A stretch of DNA of 64,000 nucleotides from JBJYKD01 sp049310025 (GTDB taxonomy: Bacteria; Bacillota; Thermosediminibacteria; Thermosediminibacterales; Tepidanaerobacteraceae), in the NCBI RefSeq assembly GCF_049310025.1, contig NZ_JBJYKD010000007.1:1-64000 (forward strand). Direction: 5' to 3'. Position 1 is the first letter of the stretch, and the number at the start of each line of letters is the position of its first letter. The translations under genes were made by a program, and so were the position numbers. The notes beneath the pieces were generated by a model. The model had not been told where the DNA came from. It was given only the letters and a program-made list of their open reading frames with translations, and did not search any database. Of this stretch, positions 16,215-25,734 are shown piece after piece.

Positions 16215-17597
16215 ATGCAGTACGACATAGCCATCATCGGCGGCGGCCCCGGGGGTTACGTCGCCGCCATATACGCCGGCAAAAACAAGGCAAAAGTAGC
16301 CCTCATAGAAAAAGACAAACTGGGCGGCACATGCCTGAACCGGGGCTGCATCCCCACCAAGGCCCTAATCCACAGCGCAAACCTTCTTACCTGGATCAAA
16401 GAGGCAAAAAAATTCGGCATAAACGTAGACAACTTTCACACCGACTGGCGGGTAATGCAGCAAAACAAAGACACAATAGTAAAGACACTTACAAAAGGAG
16501 TGGAAAACCTCCTCAAGGCCAGCGGCGTTGCCACCTACAGGGGAACCGCAAAACTTCTGGACAAAAACACCGTAAAGATAACCTACGACGCAACAGAACA
16601 AACCATAACCGCAGAAAAAATCATACTGGCCACCGGCTCGCTTCCTGCGGACATCCCCGTACCCGGCCGTGACCTTCCCGGAGTAATAACCAGCGACGAA
16701 GCCCTGTGCCTCCAGGAACTTCCCGGATCCATCCTGATAATCGGAGGCGGGGTTATCGGTGTGGAACTGGGATATATTTACAGTACCCTTGGAGCCCAAG
16801 TGACAATAGTGGAAATGCTCCCCCGGATACTCCCCCGCCAGGATCAGGAAGTCGCGGCAGAACTCAAAAAAATCCTTGAAAAAAAGGGCATAAGGATATA
16901 CACCGGGGCAAAAGTACACACGATAGAAAAAAACGGCGGCGACCTCAAGACCACCTTCGAAACAGGCGAAGGCATAAAATCCGTCACCTCGGAAAAAGTC
17001 CTTATGGCCGTAGGAAGGAAAGCTGACATCGAAGCCTTCAAAGACCTGGGCATTGATATCCAAAAAAACGGAGTCGCCGTTGACGACCACCTCAGGACCA
17101 GCATCGAAAACATCTACGCCATAGGTGACGTCACGGGAAAATACATGCTGGCCCACGTGGCCTCACACCAGGGCATAACCGCCGTGAAAAACGCCCTGGG
17201 AGAAGACAAAAAAATGGACTACAGGGCGGTACCCAGCTGCATCTACACCGAACCGGAAATGGCATCGGTGGGGCTGACCGAACAGGAGGCAAGGGAAATC
17301 TACAAGGGACAGATAAAAATAGGCAAGTTCCCCTTTGTGGCCAGCGGCAAAGCCCTGACCCTAGGAGCGAGGCAGGGGTTTGTAAAAATAATATCCGATA
17401 CCAGATGGAACGAAATACTTGGAGTTCACATCATAGGCCCTAACGCCACGGAGCTCATCGCCGAGGCTGCCATGGCCATAAGGCTGGAATGCACCGCCGA
17501 AGAACTGGCCGATACAATACACGCACACCCAACCCTTTCGGAGACGCTCATGGAGGCGGCCTTCGACCTGCTGGGGGTGCCGGTACACAAGATGTAG
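16215..17597 (+). CDS. lpdA: Dihydrolipoamide dehydrogenase E3
   Basis: A 460-residue FAD/NAD disulphide reductase. FAD motif IAIIGGGPGGYVAA at the N-terminus, redox disulphide GGTCLNRGC (C40, C45), NAD-binding motif IIGGGVIGVELGYIYSTLG, and the C-terminal dimer motif HAHPTLSET. It reoxidises the E2 lipoyl group with NAD. Last gene of the operon, 15 bp after E2 and followed by a strong terminator. Confidence 0.95.
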   Translation: MQYDIAIIGGGPGGYVAAIYAGKNKAKVALIEKDKLGGTCLNRGCIPTKALIHSANLLTWIKEAKKFGINVDNFHTDWRVMQQNKDTIVKTLTKGVENLLKASGVATYRGTAKLLDKNTVKITYDATEQTITAEKIILATGSLPADIPVPGRDLPGVITSDEALCLQELPGSILIIGGGVIGVELGYIYSTLGAQVTIVEMLPRILPRQDQEVAAELKKILEKKGIRIYTGAKVHTIEKNGGDLKTTFETGEGIKSVTSEKVLMAVGRKADIEAFKDLGIDIQKNGVAVDDHLRTSIENIYAIGDVTGKYMLAHVASHQGITAVKNALGEDKKMDYRAVPSCIYTEPEMASVGLTEQEAREIYKGQIKIGKFPFVASGKALTLGARQGFVKIISDTRWNEILGVHIIGPNATELIAEAAMAIRLECTAEELADTIHAHPTLSETLMEAAFDLLGVPVHKM

Positions 17598-17627
17598 ATT
17601 AGACAAAAATAAAGCTGCGAATATTGT

Positions 17628-17655
17628 AAAAGGGGGCAACGCCCCCCTTTTTTTT
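17628..17655 (+). terminator. Rho-independent terminator of the aco-type operon
   Basis: GGGGGC (17632-17637), loop AAC, GCCCCC (17641-17646), then a run of eight T. Confidence 0.95.
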
Positions 17656-17786
17656 AAAATCCGGTTGATACTTTTTTAATTTAGCGATAATATAAATATA
17701 AGATAATTAAAATGTCGTAATTTGGAACTAAAGTTTGAGCTACAAGAGATAGACATGCTTGGCTCGAGATGTTCATCTCCAGAGAA

Positions 17787-17796
17787 GGGGGGGGGG
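17787..17796 (+). repeat. G10 homopolymer in the ribosome-site region
   Basis: A run of ten G lies 7 bp before the ATG of the next gene and probably serves as its ribosome site. Such runs slip during replication and could vary translation (inference). Confidence 0.6.
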
Positions 17797-17802
17797 ATTT
17801 TG

Positions 17803-18123
17803 ATGACCTCCAAAATGGAAGCAGAACTTTTTTGCCTTCACTGCAACAGGGATACACCCCATGTGGTGAAGTACGTGGGAAATACGCTGAAAAGTGTGAA
17901 ATGTACCGAATGCGGCAGTGAAATAGAGATTAAAAGAGAAAAGCTGCTGGAAAAATATGCAGTGGACTTTATAGAGAGAATTTTGACAAAACCTTACAGA
18001 ATGACTAAAGAATTGGAAGGGGATATCACAAAGTTTATCCTTTCTCTGCCCATCCGAATTATAACAAAACCTTATCGCATTGCAAAGGAAGTAGAAAACA
18101 TCATAAAAAAAGAACAGGATTAG
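17803..18123 (+). CDS. Small zinc-ribbon protein (annotated 'bh protein' in relatives)
   Basis: A 106-residue protein with two CxxC-type pairs (LFCLHCNRDTPHVV and VKCTECGSEI) forming a likely zinc ribbon, followed by two related segments (ILTKPYRMTKELEGDI, IITKPYRIAKEVENII) that look like an internal duplication. Clostridial homologues carry the uninformative name 'bh protein'. The ATG at 17803 follows the G10 run. It lies 12 bp before ptsI, so probably co-transcribed; role unknown. Confidence 0.75.
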   Translation: MTSKMEAELFCLHCNRDTPHVVKYVGNTLKSVKCTECGSEIEIKREKLLEKYAVDFIERILTKPYRMTKELEGDITKFILSLPIRIITKPYRIAKEVENIIKKEQD

Positions 18124-18135
18124 AGGGGGTTATTT

Positions 18136-19866
18136 ATGTACAAGGGAATTGCGGCATCTCCCGGTATCCAGATAGGGAAGGCTTATGTTTTAAAAGAACA
18201 AAAGGCAGTTATTGACAGAAACAACATAGCAGAAGATAAAATCGACGCGGAAATAAAACGGCTGGAAGAAGCCATCAATAAATCCAGAGCCCAGCTGGTA
18301 AAAATAAAAGAAAAGGCTGAAAGGGAACTGGGTTCGGGCAAAGCGGAAATTTTTGGAGCCCACCTGCTGGTACTGGAAGACCCGGTGTTTTTAGACGAAA
18401 TAAGGGCAAAAATAAAAAACGAAAAAATAAAAGCGGAGAACGCTGTTTCCCAGGTCACGGAAGCTTATATTGAAATATTTAAAAATATGAACGACGAGTA
18501 TTTACGGGAAAGGGCCGCCGATGTCAGGGATGTCGGAGGCAGAATTATAAAAAATATCCTCGGACTCCCCATTGAAACGCTGGCGGACATATCTGAAGAA
18601 GTCATTGTCATTGCCAGAGACCTTACCCCTTCGGATACGGCCCAGATGAATAAGGACAAAGTTCTGGCTTTTGCCACAGACATGGGAGGCCGCACTTCTC
18701 ATACCGCCATTATGGCCCGATCTCTGGAAATCCCTGCTGTGGTAGGCCTCACCAACATTTCCGAGCTGGCCAAAACCGGAGACAGTGTCATAGTCGATGG
18801 CAATAAAGGAACTGTATATATAAATCCGGATGAAGCCACTTTAAGAGAATATGAGAGGTTAAAACGGGATTACATCAAATACCGGCACGAGTTAAAGCAG
18901 CTTAAAGACCTCCCGGCGGAGACCCGCGATAAAACCAGGCGCGTAGAGATTTCCGCCAATATCGGTACTCCAAAGGATGTGAAAGGGGCTCTCGAAAATG
19001 GAGCTGAAGGGGTCGGCCTGTATCGTACAGAGTTTTTATATATGGACAGGGAGTCCTTACCCGCCGAAGACGAGCAATTTGAGGCCTACAGAGCGGTGGC
19101 CGAAGCCATGGCGCCGCGGCCTATCATCATAAGGACCCTTGATATCGGCGGGGATAAGAAACTGCCTTACTTGGACATGCCCGACGAGATGAATCCGTTT
19201 CTTGGATGGCGGGCCATACGCATGTGCCTCGACCGCCCTCACATATTAAAAACTCAGCTGCGGGCAATTTTGAGGGCCAGTCATTACGGCAATATACGCA
19301 TTATGTACCCGATGGTTTCAAGGGTTGAAGAAATTCGCAGGGCTAACGCCGTTCTTGATGAGGCAAGGAGGGAGTTAAGAGCCGAGGGCGTGCCCTTTGA
19401 CGAAAACATTCAGGTGGGCATAATGGTGGAAATCCCTTCGGCGGCGCTGGCGGCAGATATTATGGCAAAGGAAGTGGATTTTTTCAGCATTGGCACCAAC
19501 GACCTGATTCAGTATACCCTCGCCGTAGACCGAATGAATGAGCGCATAACAAATTTATACGAACCCTTCCATCCGGCCGTACTCAGGCTGATAAAAAATG
19601 TAATTGACGCCTCTCACAAGGCCGGCAAGTGGACAGGCATGTGCGGAGAGATGGCGGGAGATGCCGCCGCTACGCCCATACTGCTCGGCATGGGGCTTGA
19701 CGAGTTTTCGATGAGCGCCTCCTCAATTCCCCAGGTTAAGAAAATAATACGCTCGCTCACCTACGACGAGGCAGAGCAAATCGCACGAAAAGCCCTGAGC
19801 ATGGAAGATCCGGCAGAAATAAGGCAGATGGTGGAAGGTGTTATTAAACAAATACAAAAGTTTTAA
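18136..19866 (+). CDS. ptsI: Phosphoenolpyruvate-protein phosphotransferase (PTS enzyme I)
   Basis: A 576-residue enzyme I. The N-terminal domain carries the phosphorylated histidine H189 in DMGGRTSHTAIMARS; the C-terminal PEP-binding barrel has GLYRTEFLYMDR, FFSIGTNDLIQYTLAVDR and the active cysteine in GMCGEMAGD. It takes phosphate from PEP and passes it to HPr, which feeds the SrlB EIIA encoded upstream. HPr itself is not in the window. Full family length. A terminator follows. Confidence 0.97.
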   Translation: MYKGIAASPGIQIGKAYVLKEQKAVIDRNNIAEDKIDAEIKRLEEAINKSRAQLVKIKEKAERELGSGKAEIFGAHLLVLEDPVFLDEIRAKIKNEKIKAENAVSQVTEAYIEIFKNMNDEYLRERAADVRDVGGRIIKNILGLPIETLADISEEVIVIARDLTPSDTAQMNKDKVLAFATDMGGRTSHTAIMARSLEIPAVVGLTNISELAKTGDSVIVDGNKGTVYINPDEATLREYERLKRDYIKYRHELKQLKDLPAETRDKTRRVEISANIGTPKDVKGALENGAEGVGLYRTEFLYMDRESLPAEDEQFEAYRAVAEAMAPRPIIIRTLDIGGDKKLPYLDMPDEMNPFLGWRAIRMCLDRPHILKTQLRAILRASHYGNIRIMYPMVSRVEEIRRANAVLDEARRELRAEGVPFDENIQVGIMVEIPSAALAADIMAKEVDFFSIGTNDLIQYTLAVDRMNERITNLYEPFHPAVLRLIKNVIDASHKAGKWTGMCGEMAGDAAATPILLGMGLDEFSMSASSIPQVKKIIRSLTYDEAEQIARKALSMEDPAEIRQMVEGVIKQIQKF

Positions 19867-19892
19867 TTAATATATCAATAATTATTTGTATT

Positions 19893-19920
19893 CAGGCACT
19901 TTGATGGAGTGCCTTTTTAC
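19893..19920. terminator. Terminator between ptsI and the convergent AEC gene
   Basis: AGGCACT (19894-19900) pairs with AGTGCCT (19908-19914) and is followed by T5 on the plus strand; it may serve both strands. Confidence 0.85.
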
Positions 19921-19925
19921 TTTAA

Positions 19926-20870
19926 TTATATGTTGTTTAAGAGCAGCATATAAAAAGGAATTATTAAGACCGAGACGATGGTTGTTATTGTAACCATGAT
20001 TGCTGCGTATTCATAGTCGGTATTATATGCTCTGGTAATTATGGCGGTATTTGTCATAACCGGCATAGACGCCTGGATAATGAATACATCTCTCATGAGT
20101 TTCGGCAGGGGAAAAGCGAGAGATATGAGCAAAATGGTTAGAGGTGAAACAAAAAACCTGCCAAAAAGTACTCCGGCCATATCCCTGTCAAATCGTACCT
20201 GCTTTAAATCTATAGAGCGAATTGTTATTCCGATAAAGAGCATAGAGAGCGGGGTGGTCAAATTGCCCATGTATTTAAAAGTATCCATTAAAAATGGAGG
20301 AAGCTTTATATTCAGCAGTATTAAAACTGTGGCCAAAAAGAAAGCCGTTAATGACGGGGAAAAGATTCTCTTTATGGATTCAACCGAAAAAATTTTGTAA
20401 TATTTTTGACTGCCATTCTGATCAATTATATAAATCCCCAGGGTCCAGAAAAAGATTGTGTTGGCGATATAATAAAGCAGCGCGTAAGGCAGACTCTTTT
20501 CACCGAACAACGCGATGTTCACCGGTAATCCCATGTAAATGGTATTTGAGGTGAAAAACATTAATTTAAAAACACCCTGCCTCTCTTTTTTTACTTTTAA
20601 AATCCGTGAAAAGGCTGCGCCCATTAAATAACACAGCGTCATCGATAAAAAAGGAACAATAAGGCCCCTGGAAGCGTTTAGGAGATTGTCCTTATTGAAG
20701 TTGCTCATAATATTCTGTATCAGCATTAATGGGAAGGATAGCTTTACCACCAATTTAACAAGCAGTTCCGATGAATTTTCATCAAACCATCCTCTGGCAG
20801 TCAAAATGTATCCTGTTGAAATCATCAGTATGATGCTTAAAATGCTTTGAGCGGATTTTGCAATAATCAT
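19926..20870 (-). CDS. AEC-family (auxin efflux carrier-like) transporter
   Basis: A 314-residue membrane protein with about ten hydrophobic helices. N-terminal IMISTGYILTARGWFDENSS and C-terminal IQASMPVMTNTAIITRAYNTDYEYAA are typical of the Mem_trans/AEC family. Bacterial members export or exchange organic acids or amino acids; the substrate cannot be read from sequence. It is alone on the minus strand, convergent with ptsI. Confidence 0.88.
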   Translation of the reverse strand: MIIAKSAQSILSIILMISTGYILTARGWFDENSSELLVKLVVKLSFPLMLIQNIMSNFNKDNLLNASRGLIVPFLSMTLCYLMGAAFSRILKVKKERQGVFKLMFFTSNTIYMGLPVNIALFGEKSLPYALLYYIANTIFFWTLGIYIIDQNGSQKYYKIFSVESIKRIFSPSLTAFFLATVLILLNIKLPPFLMDTFKYMGNLTTPLSMLFIGITIRSIDLKQVRFDRDMAGVLFGRFFVSPLTILLISLAFPLPKLMRDVFIIQASMPVMTNTAIITRAYNTDYEYAAIMVTITTIVSVLIIPFYMLLLNNI

Positions 20871-20902
20871 TTATAAACCTCCACTGTTCCGGCAAATTAA
20901 TA

Positions 20903-20933
20903 AAAGAGCGGGGGTTTACGCCCGGCTCTTGAA
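20903..20933 (-). terminator. Terminator of the ABC exporter operon
   Basis: On the minus strand AAGAGC and CGCTCTT-type arms with an inner GGG/CCC pairing form a hairpin followed by TTATT. It lies just after the GldG-like gene. Confidence 0.65.
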
Positions 20934-20935
20934 AT

Positions 20936-22363
20936 TTATAGATTTCTTCTCTTCCACCAGATAATAAACCCGACTATTACTATAATCGACGGCAGGCCCA
21001 CAACCGTGGAGTAAAAGATAATCCGCGCCATATCTCCCGTCAGGTTGACAAAGGCCGGCTCCTCAGACCTGGCGGGGATGTTCAGCATATTGGTGCTCTG
21101 CATAAGCCAGCCAATGGCGCCGGATGCAAAATCCAGATTGCCCGCGAGGCCCAGGGATTCGGGGCTTAAAAATGCGACATTACCCACCACCACGGCTACG
21201 GGTTCGCCGGTATCCTCATCGGCTGCCGTTAAAGTATTGGGTTCCACCGGCGCTTCTTTAGAGTTGGAGTTTGCAGGCTTTGAAACGGCATACGCAAGGT
21301 GCAGAGGTCCGGCTATGTCGTCCTTGTCGGGCTTTACCTGATTTTGTGCCAGGTCGGTTTCTCCAAAAGCACTGTCGCTGGTTACCAGGAGCGACCTTAC
21401 CTGAAGGCCTGGCGGCATATTTTTTAAAGGCTCCATGCTCCGGCTGTAGGGGAAAATGACCGTTAGTTTTTTATCCAGCAATATTTGAGTAGTTTGATGA
21501 TATTCCGCCATGGGAACCGGAGTAAGTGGGTCCGAGTAAAAAGATCTTGCCGGGTCCACGACGAGATCATCGTGAGCTTTTAATCCCAGCGACGAAAGTA
21601 AATTTTTCCACCCGTTCATAGAAACACCGGGATCGGTGGGCCCAAAAAGAATTAACAGTTTACCGCCGTTTTTTAAATAGTTTTCCAGGGTTTTTCTTTC
21701 CTCATCGGCGATATCTTTTTGAGGCCCGGCAACAACGATGAGACTTGCATCGCCGGGAATTTTGGCCTCGACGGCCAGGTCCAGCTGGTTGGTCACATAT
21801 CCCTCGCCCTTTAAATATGAATTGAATCTGTCCAGATCCGATATCAGGCTGGCTTCACCGTGACCTTTTAGAAAATATATACCGCCTCGGGTTTGCTGGT
21901 TTAAATCCAGAATTGCACGGGTAACCGCCTGTTCGCCGTTGAAATCCATTAAATATGGCTTGCTTCCGGGGGAGTAGAGGTTGTAGGGGCTGATGATACG
22001 CCGGTGCTTCAGATCCTCCACAACAATGGTATTATAATCCTGCACATTGTATTTTTTGGCCATGGCGGGGTTCTTTTCGGGGTCAAAAAATTCTACTTTA
22101 ATTTTTTCAGATGCAAAATCGTATTCCTTTAATAGATTTTTTATGTCACTCCCCGTACCGCTGCCTTCCGCAATAAAAGCCGTGATTTTTACCGGTTCTT
22201 TTAAGCCCGAAATGATTTCCCTGGTTTTATCGGAAAGGGTGAAGCGCTTGAGTTTTGTAAAATCCCACCGCCGGTGAAACTTTTGACCGGCATAATTTAC
22301 GCCTGTGAGAGCGGTAAGGAGTGCGATAACTATAAATGCAGTGGAGAATTTTTTAAACCTCAT
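20936..22363 (-). CDS. GldG-type ABC exporter auxiliary protein
   Basis: A 475-residue protein with an N-terminal membrane helix (AFIVIALLTALTGVNYAG) and a C-terminal one (FYSTVVGLPSIIVIVGFIIW). Between them is a large extracytoplasmic domain of the GldG/ABC_transp_aux type (YFLKGHGEASLISDLDRF, LIVVAGPQKDIADEERKTL). It belongs with the permease and ATPase genes just upstream in the same operon. In gliding bacteria GldAFG is an ABC complex; in Firmicutes the cargo is unknown. Confidence 0.8.
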   Translation of the reverse strand: MRFKKFSTAFIVIALLTALTGVNYAGQKFHRRWDFTKLKRFTLSDKTREIISGLKEPVKITAFIAEGSGTGSDIKNLLKEYDFASEKIKVEFFDPEKNPAMAKKYNVQDYNTIVVEDLKHRRIISPYNLYSPGSKPYLMDFNGEQAVTRAILDLNQQTRGGIYFLKGHGEASLISDLDRFNSYLKGEGYVTNQLDLAVEAKIPGDASLIVVAGPQKDIADEERKTLENYLKNGGKLLILFGPTDPGVSMNGWKNLLSSLGLKAHDDLVVDPARSFYSDPLTPVPMAEYHQTTQILLDKKLTVIFPYSRSMEPLKNMPPGLQVRSLLVTSDSAFGETDLAQNQVKPDKDDIAGPLHLAYAVSKPANSNSKEAPVEPNTLTAADEDTGEPVAVVVGNVAFLSPESLGLAGNLDFASGAIGWLMQSTNMLNIPARSEEPAFVNLTGDMARIIFYSTVVGLPSIIVIVGFIIWWKRRNL

Positions 22364-22377
22364 CTTGCACCTCCTAT

Positions 22378-23088
22378 CTAAGACCAGGTTTTTTTTGCAA
22401 CGCCGATCATCGATATGATAAGCGAAAATGCGATGATGCTCAGAAAGTATGTAATATGGGTTGTATCAACAATTCCCCGCAAAAAATCCCCGTAATGCTC
22501 GGGTATGGAGATATTCCTGGCAAGCTTCTCCAAAGGGCCTGACATATTTCCGGAGAGCCAGCCCATTACCCACATGATGAGCAAAATGCCGAAGCCGGAC
22601 ATACCGGCTATAAGCTGACTGCCGGTAAAAGACGAACACATTATCCCAACAGCAAGATACATGGCTGCGAGAAGGAAAAACCCCAGGTAAGAAGTCAGGA
22701 TCACACCTTTGTCCGGCGTGGAAATGAAAACCAAAATCCCCGGAAATATCAGTGTCATAACTATGAGTATCAAGAACAGCCCCAGAGAAGCCAGGTATTT
22801 CCCGATTACCAGCTGAGGTATGGTAATGGGGGATGTGAGAAGAAACTCCATGGTGCCCTCCTGCTCTTCACCGGCCATCAGCTTCATCGTAAGCATTGGA
22901 GACGCAAAAATCAGAATGACGGCAAGATTCATAAAGAGTCCCGTAAGGTCCGCGATGCGTGATACGAAAAGATTTACGGAGAAGAAATACCCCGCCAGAC
23001 CCAGGACAACGGCTATAATCGCATAGGCCAGCGGTGATAGGAGATACCCATTCATTTCTTTTTTGAAAATGGCATAAACAATTCTCAT
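22378..23088 (-). CDS. ABC-2-type permease, GldF-like
   Basis: A 236-residue protein with six predicted membrane segments, starting MRIVYAIFKKEMNGYLLSPLAY and containing MLTMKLMAGEEQEGTMEFLL, a typical GldF/ABC-2 signature. It forms the membrane part of the exporter with the ATPase encoded next to it (start overlaps the ATPase stop by 4 bp). Confidence 0.88.
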   Translation of the reverse strand: MRIVYAIFKKEMNGYLLSPLAYAIIAVVLGLAGYFFSVNLFVSRIADLTGLFMNLAVILIFASPMLTMKLMAGEEQEGTMEFLLTSPITIPQLVIGKYLASLGLFLILIVMTLIFPGILVFISTPDKGVILTSYLGFFLLAAMYLAVGIMCSSFTGSQLIAGMSGFGILLIMWVMGWLSGNMSGPLEKLARNISIPEHYGDFLRGIVDTTHITYFLSIIAFSLIISMIGVAKKTWS

Positions 23089-24056
23089 CCTTTTTGCACC
23101 TCCCCTGTGGGTCCGGCAGCCGGTTCTTCTGTAACCAGCTCCAGGAAGATATCTTCTAAAGACATATAAGAGGATTTCATCTCCAGTATGGGAAATCCTT
23201 TTTGAGCCATGGCATAAAACACAGACTCCCGCACATCCCTTTCCTTTTCGGCACTGACGACATAGGTGTGATTCCCGCCGCCGAAACCGGTTTTGACGGA
23301 GACGCTATTAACCCCGGGGATATTCTGGAGGGCTGCCACAACCTCATCCTGGGGCCCTTTTACCTCCAGTTTAATTTCCTGGCGACCCATGAGGGCATGG
23401 CTTAAATTCTGCGGGGTATCCTCTGCGATAAGCCTTCCCTTATTGATAATAGCCACCCTGTGGCACAGACTGCTTACTTCAGGCAGGATATGTGAACTTA
23501 GAATGACGGTCCTCCTGCCGGCAAGGTTCTTTATGAGCTGGCGAATTTCTATAATCTGTTGAGGATCGAGACCCACCGTGGGTTCGTCCAGTATCAAGAC
23601 TTCCGGTTCTCCTATCAGAGCCTGGGCGAGACCTACGCGCTGGCGGTATCCCCGGGAAATGTGACCGATCAGGCGGTTTTTGACGTCTGATATTCCAACT
23701 TCTTCCATGGCCTTAATAATCCTGGAATTTTTATCTTTGCCTTTATACCCTTTTAATTCGGCGGCAAAGTTTAAAAAATCTCTGACGGTCATTTCTTTAT
23801 AAAGGGGAGGGGTTTCAGGCAAGTAACCGATATGCCTTTTAGCGGCTACCGGCTGTTTTGCCACATCATATCCCGCGACCCTTACAAGGCCCGAACTGGG
23901 ATGAATGTATCCCGTTATGAGTCTCATCGTGGTGGATTTACCGGCCCCGTTCGGCCCCAGCAGCCCCAGGATTTCACCCCTTTTTACGAAAAGAGATATA
24001 TTGTTAACCGCCGTCTTGTTTCCATATCTTTTCGTGACATTAAAAAGCTCTATCAA
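23085..24056 (-). CDS. ABC transporter ATP-binding protein, GldA-like
   Basis: A 323-residue ATPase. Walker A GPNGAGKSTT, signature SRGYRQRVGLAQAL, Walker B VLILDEPTVGLDP, and an H-loop histidine in ILSSHILPEV. A C-terminal regulatory extension of about 100 residues is present. First gene of the minus-strand operon; an AAGGAGGAATT-type ribosome site precedes the start. Confidence 0.95.
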   Translation of the reverse strand: MIELFNVTKRYGNKTAVNNISLFVKRGEILGLLGPNGAGKSTTMRLITGYIHPSSGLVRVAGYDVAKQPVAAKRHIGYLPETPPLYKEMTVRDFLNFAAELKGYKGKDKNSRIIKAMEEVGISDVKNRLIGHISRGYRQRVGLAQALIGEPEVLILDEPTVGLDPQQIIEIRQLIKNLAGRRTVILSSHILPEVSSLCHRVAIINKGRLIAEDTPQNLSHALMGRQEIKLEVKGPQDEVVAALQNIPGVNSVSVKTGFGGGNHTYVVSAEKERDVRESVFYAMAQKGFPILEMKSSYMSLEDIFLELVTEEPAAGPTGEVQKG

Positions 24057-24154
24057 GGCGAATTCCTCCTTTCTGTAGATCCTGGAATAATATTGTTTTT
24101 TTGGGACAAAATATTCTTGAGGTGAGCTTATGGGGAAAAAATGTTTAAAATTGA

Positions 24155-24328
24155 AAGGGACAACGACATAAAAATACGGAGAAGTATCCCTCTCTCTATA
24201 AAAGATTCAAAATTGAAGCCGCAAAACAACCGGTCTTTTTAAAAAAAGTCAAGCTTCATGGTTGGGAAATGCTTTACGGCTCAGCAAACCGTGAAAATGA
24301 GCATTTAATGAAAAAGATGGCGAAGTAA
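24155..24328 (+). pseudogene. Coding-like fragment without a start codon
   Basis: An open frame of about 57 codons after the TGA at 24152, with protein-like composition (KYPSLYKRFKIEAAKQ, LHGWEMLYGSANRENE), ends at TAA 24328, but no ATG/GTG/TTG or ribosome site precedes it. It may be the 3' remnant of a lost gene. The rest of 24057-24429 holds only the ABC operon's leader and, near 24370-24420, an AT-rich promoter-like stretch for the next gene. Confidence 0.2.
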
Positions 24329-24429
24329 AACATAATAAAATGGGACAAACCAATATAAAAATTATACCATAGATTGATACAAATTTTTATTCAATTTTAA
24401 TTTGGAATTTAATAAAAGGAGGACGCCTG

Positions 24430-24858
24430 ATGGAACTAAACTTAATTGTTGAAAATCAACTGGGAACGACAAAAGGGACGGCGGTGGAGGCAGCGGTCAC
24501 CCAAAATTATCAGGGTGAATGTATGGAAGTGGGTTGGTACCTGGCAGCGGCCCGTCAGGCTCAGAGAGAAGGATTTGCGGAGGTGGCGGAGGTATTCAAA
24601 ACCATTGCGTGGGAAGAAGCAGCCCATGCTGCACGATTTGCGGAGTTAAACGGGGAGGTAGGTACCACCAGGGACAACCTGGAAAAAGCCATAAATGGTG
24701 AGCAAAACTCCAACCGCACCAAAAGAGAAGCCGCCGTCCTGGCAAAACAAAATAATATCGACGAAGCTCATGATGTATTTGATGAAGCTGCGAAAGATGA
24801 ATCCCGCCATGCCAGGGCGCTTAAAGGTATAAAGGATAGGTTGTTTATGGGTCTATAG
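24430..24858 (+). CDS. Rubrerythrin-like ferritin-fold protein (no rubredoxin domain)
   Basis: A 142-residue four-helix protein. Di-iron ligands are visible in YQGECMEVGWYLAAAR, AWEEAAHAARFAEL and AAKDESRHARAL (ExxH pairs). It matches the erythrin domain of rubrerythrins, which reduce peroxide in anaerobes, but lacks the rubredoxin zinc/iron domain. AGGAGG lies before ATG. A perfect 13-bp hairpin follows the stop. Probably part of the oxidative stress defence. Confidence 0.88.
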   Translation: MELNLIVENQLGTTKGTAVEAAVTQNYQGECMEVGWYLAAARQAQREGFAEVAEVFKTIAWEEAAHAARFAELNGEVGTTRDNLEKAINGEQNSNRTKREAAVLAKQNNIDEAHDVFDEAAKDESRHARALKGIKDRLFMGL

Positions 24859-24864
24859 AGTAGA

Positions 24865-24908
24865 AATTCGGTGATGTTGTTGCCTGGGGCAATACACATC
24901 ACCGAATT
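24865..24908 (+). terminator. Hairpin after the rubrerythrin gene
   Basis: AATTCGGTGATGT (24865-24877) and its exact inverted copy (24896-24908), with no strong T-run; likely a terminator or mRNA 3'-end stabiliser. Confidence 0.6.
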
Positions 24909-25027
24909 TGCTATCGATTATAAAAATCGGGTCTATATGTTTTTGAGGAAAGATTTGATTTTTATAAAAAATTAAGTGTATTTAAACTTGGGCTTCGTTT
25001 GTGTATAATTAGCTCTGGGTGATATGC

Positions 25028-25642
25028 ATGTCCACTCTCTGGGGGTATGCCAGCGAGCTTATAATTAAATACGGTTACTTCGGCCTTTATCTTAGTTTGC
25101 TGGCTGAAGGGACGGGATTGCCGCTGCCCGTTCAGTTACTTTTCATGGCGGCGGCCTACTTCGTTAAAATAAAAAAGATGTCTTTGATTAATGTCATCAT
25201 AATTGCTACAGCAGGCAATTTATCGGGGAACATCCTAGCCTATTATCTGGTGTATTACGGGGGCAGGCCGATTATAAAAAGGTTAAACATATTTTTGAAG
25301 ATAAAGGATGAGGATATATATAAAATAAAAAACTGGTTTAACAGATATGGTGGTCTTACGAATATGGTCAGCCGCTGGATAGGTATAACCAGAACACCGG
25401 CCATATGGGCTGCTGGCCTGTTTCGCATTGATTTTTTTTCATACGTGCTTTTTTCTTTGATTGGCGATTTTTTGTGGGCCGTTTTCTGGATTGTATTTTA
25501 TATAAAAATGTACGACAATATGCGGTTGCTCCTTGGGCTGCCTTTGGAGTATAAATTGGTCGCCGTGGCGGTTTTTCTAATATTTATTTTTCTGGCGTGG
25601 GACATATTTCTTAAGTACTTCAGAAAGGGCCATGCCGGTTAG
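25028..25642 (+). CDS. DedA-family membrane protein
   Basis: A 204-residue membrane protein with the DedA pattern: YFGLYLSLLAEGTGLPLPVQ near the N-terminus, GNLSGNILAYYLVYYGG, and SRWIGITRTPAIWAAGL with the conserved arginine. DedA proteins are proposed half-transporters or lipid flippases important for membrane homeostasis. The ATG at 25028 follows GGTGAT closely; a GTG at 25019 in frame is the alternative. Confidence 0.88.
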   Translation: MSTLWGYASELIIKYGYFGLYLSLLAEGTGLPLPVQLLFMAAAYFVKIKKMSLINVIIIATAGNLSGNILAYYLVYYGGRPIIKRLNIFLKIKDEDIYKIKNWFNRYGGLTNMVSRWIGITRTPAIWAAGLFRIDFFSYVLFSLIGDFLWAVFWIVFYIKMYDNMRLLLGLPLEYKLVAVAVFLIFIFLAWDIFLKYFRKGHAG

Positions 25643-25697
25643 GGAATTCTAAAAGGCTTTGAATTAGGCTCCTTATATTTATGAGGAAATCCTCTAC

Positions 25698-25726
25698 TTG
25701 TTAAAATGGGCGGTTTGGAGTATAAT
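25698..25726 (+). promoter_or_regulatory. Promoter of the cobalamin operon
   Basis: TTGTTA (25698-25703), 17-bp spacer, TATAAT (25721-25726), about 10 bp before the riboswitch. Confidence 0.75.
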
Positions 25727-25734
25727 AGAGTAAA

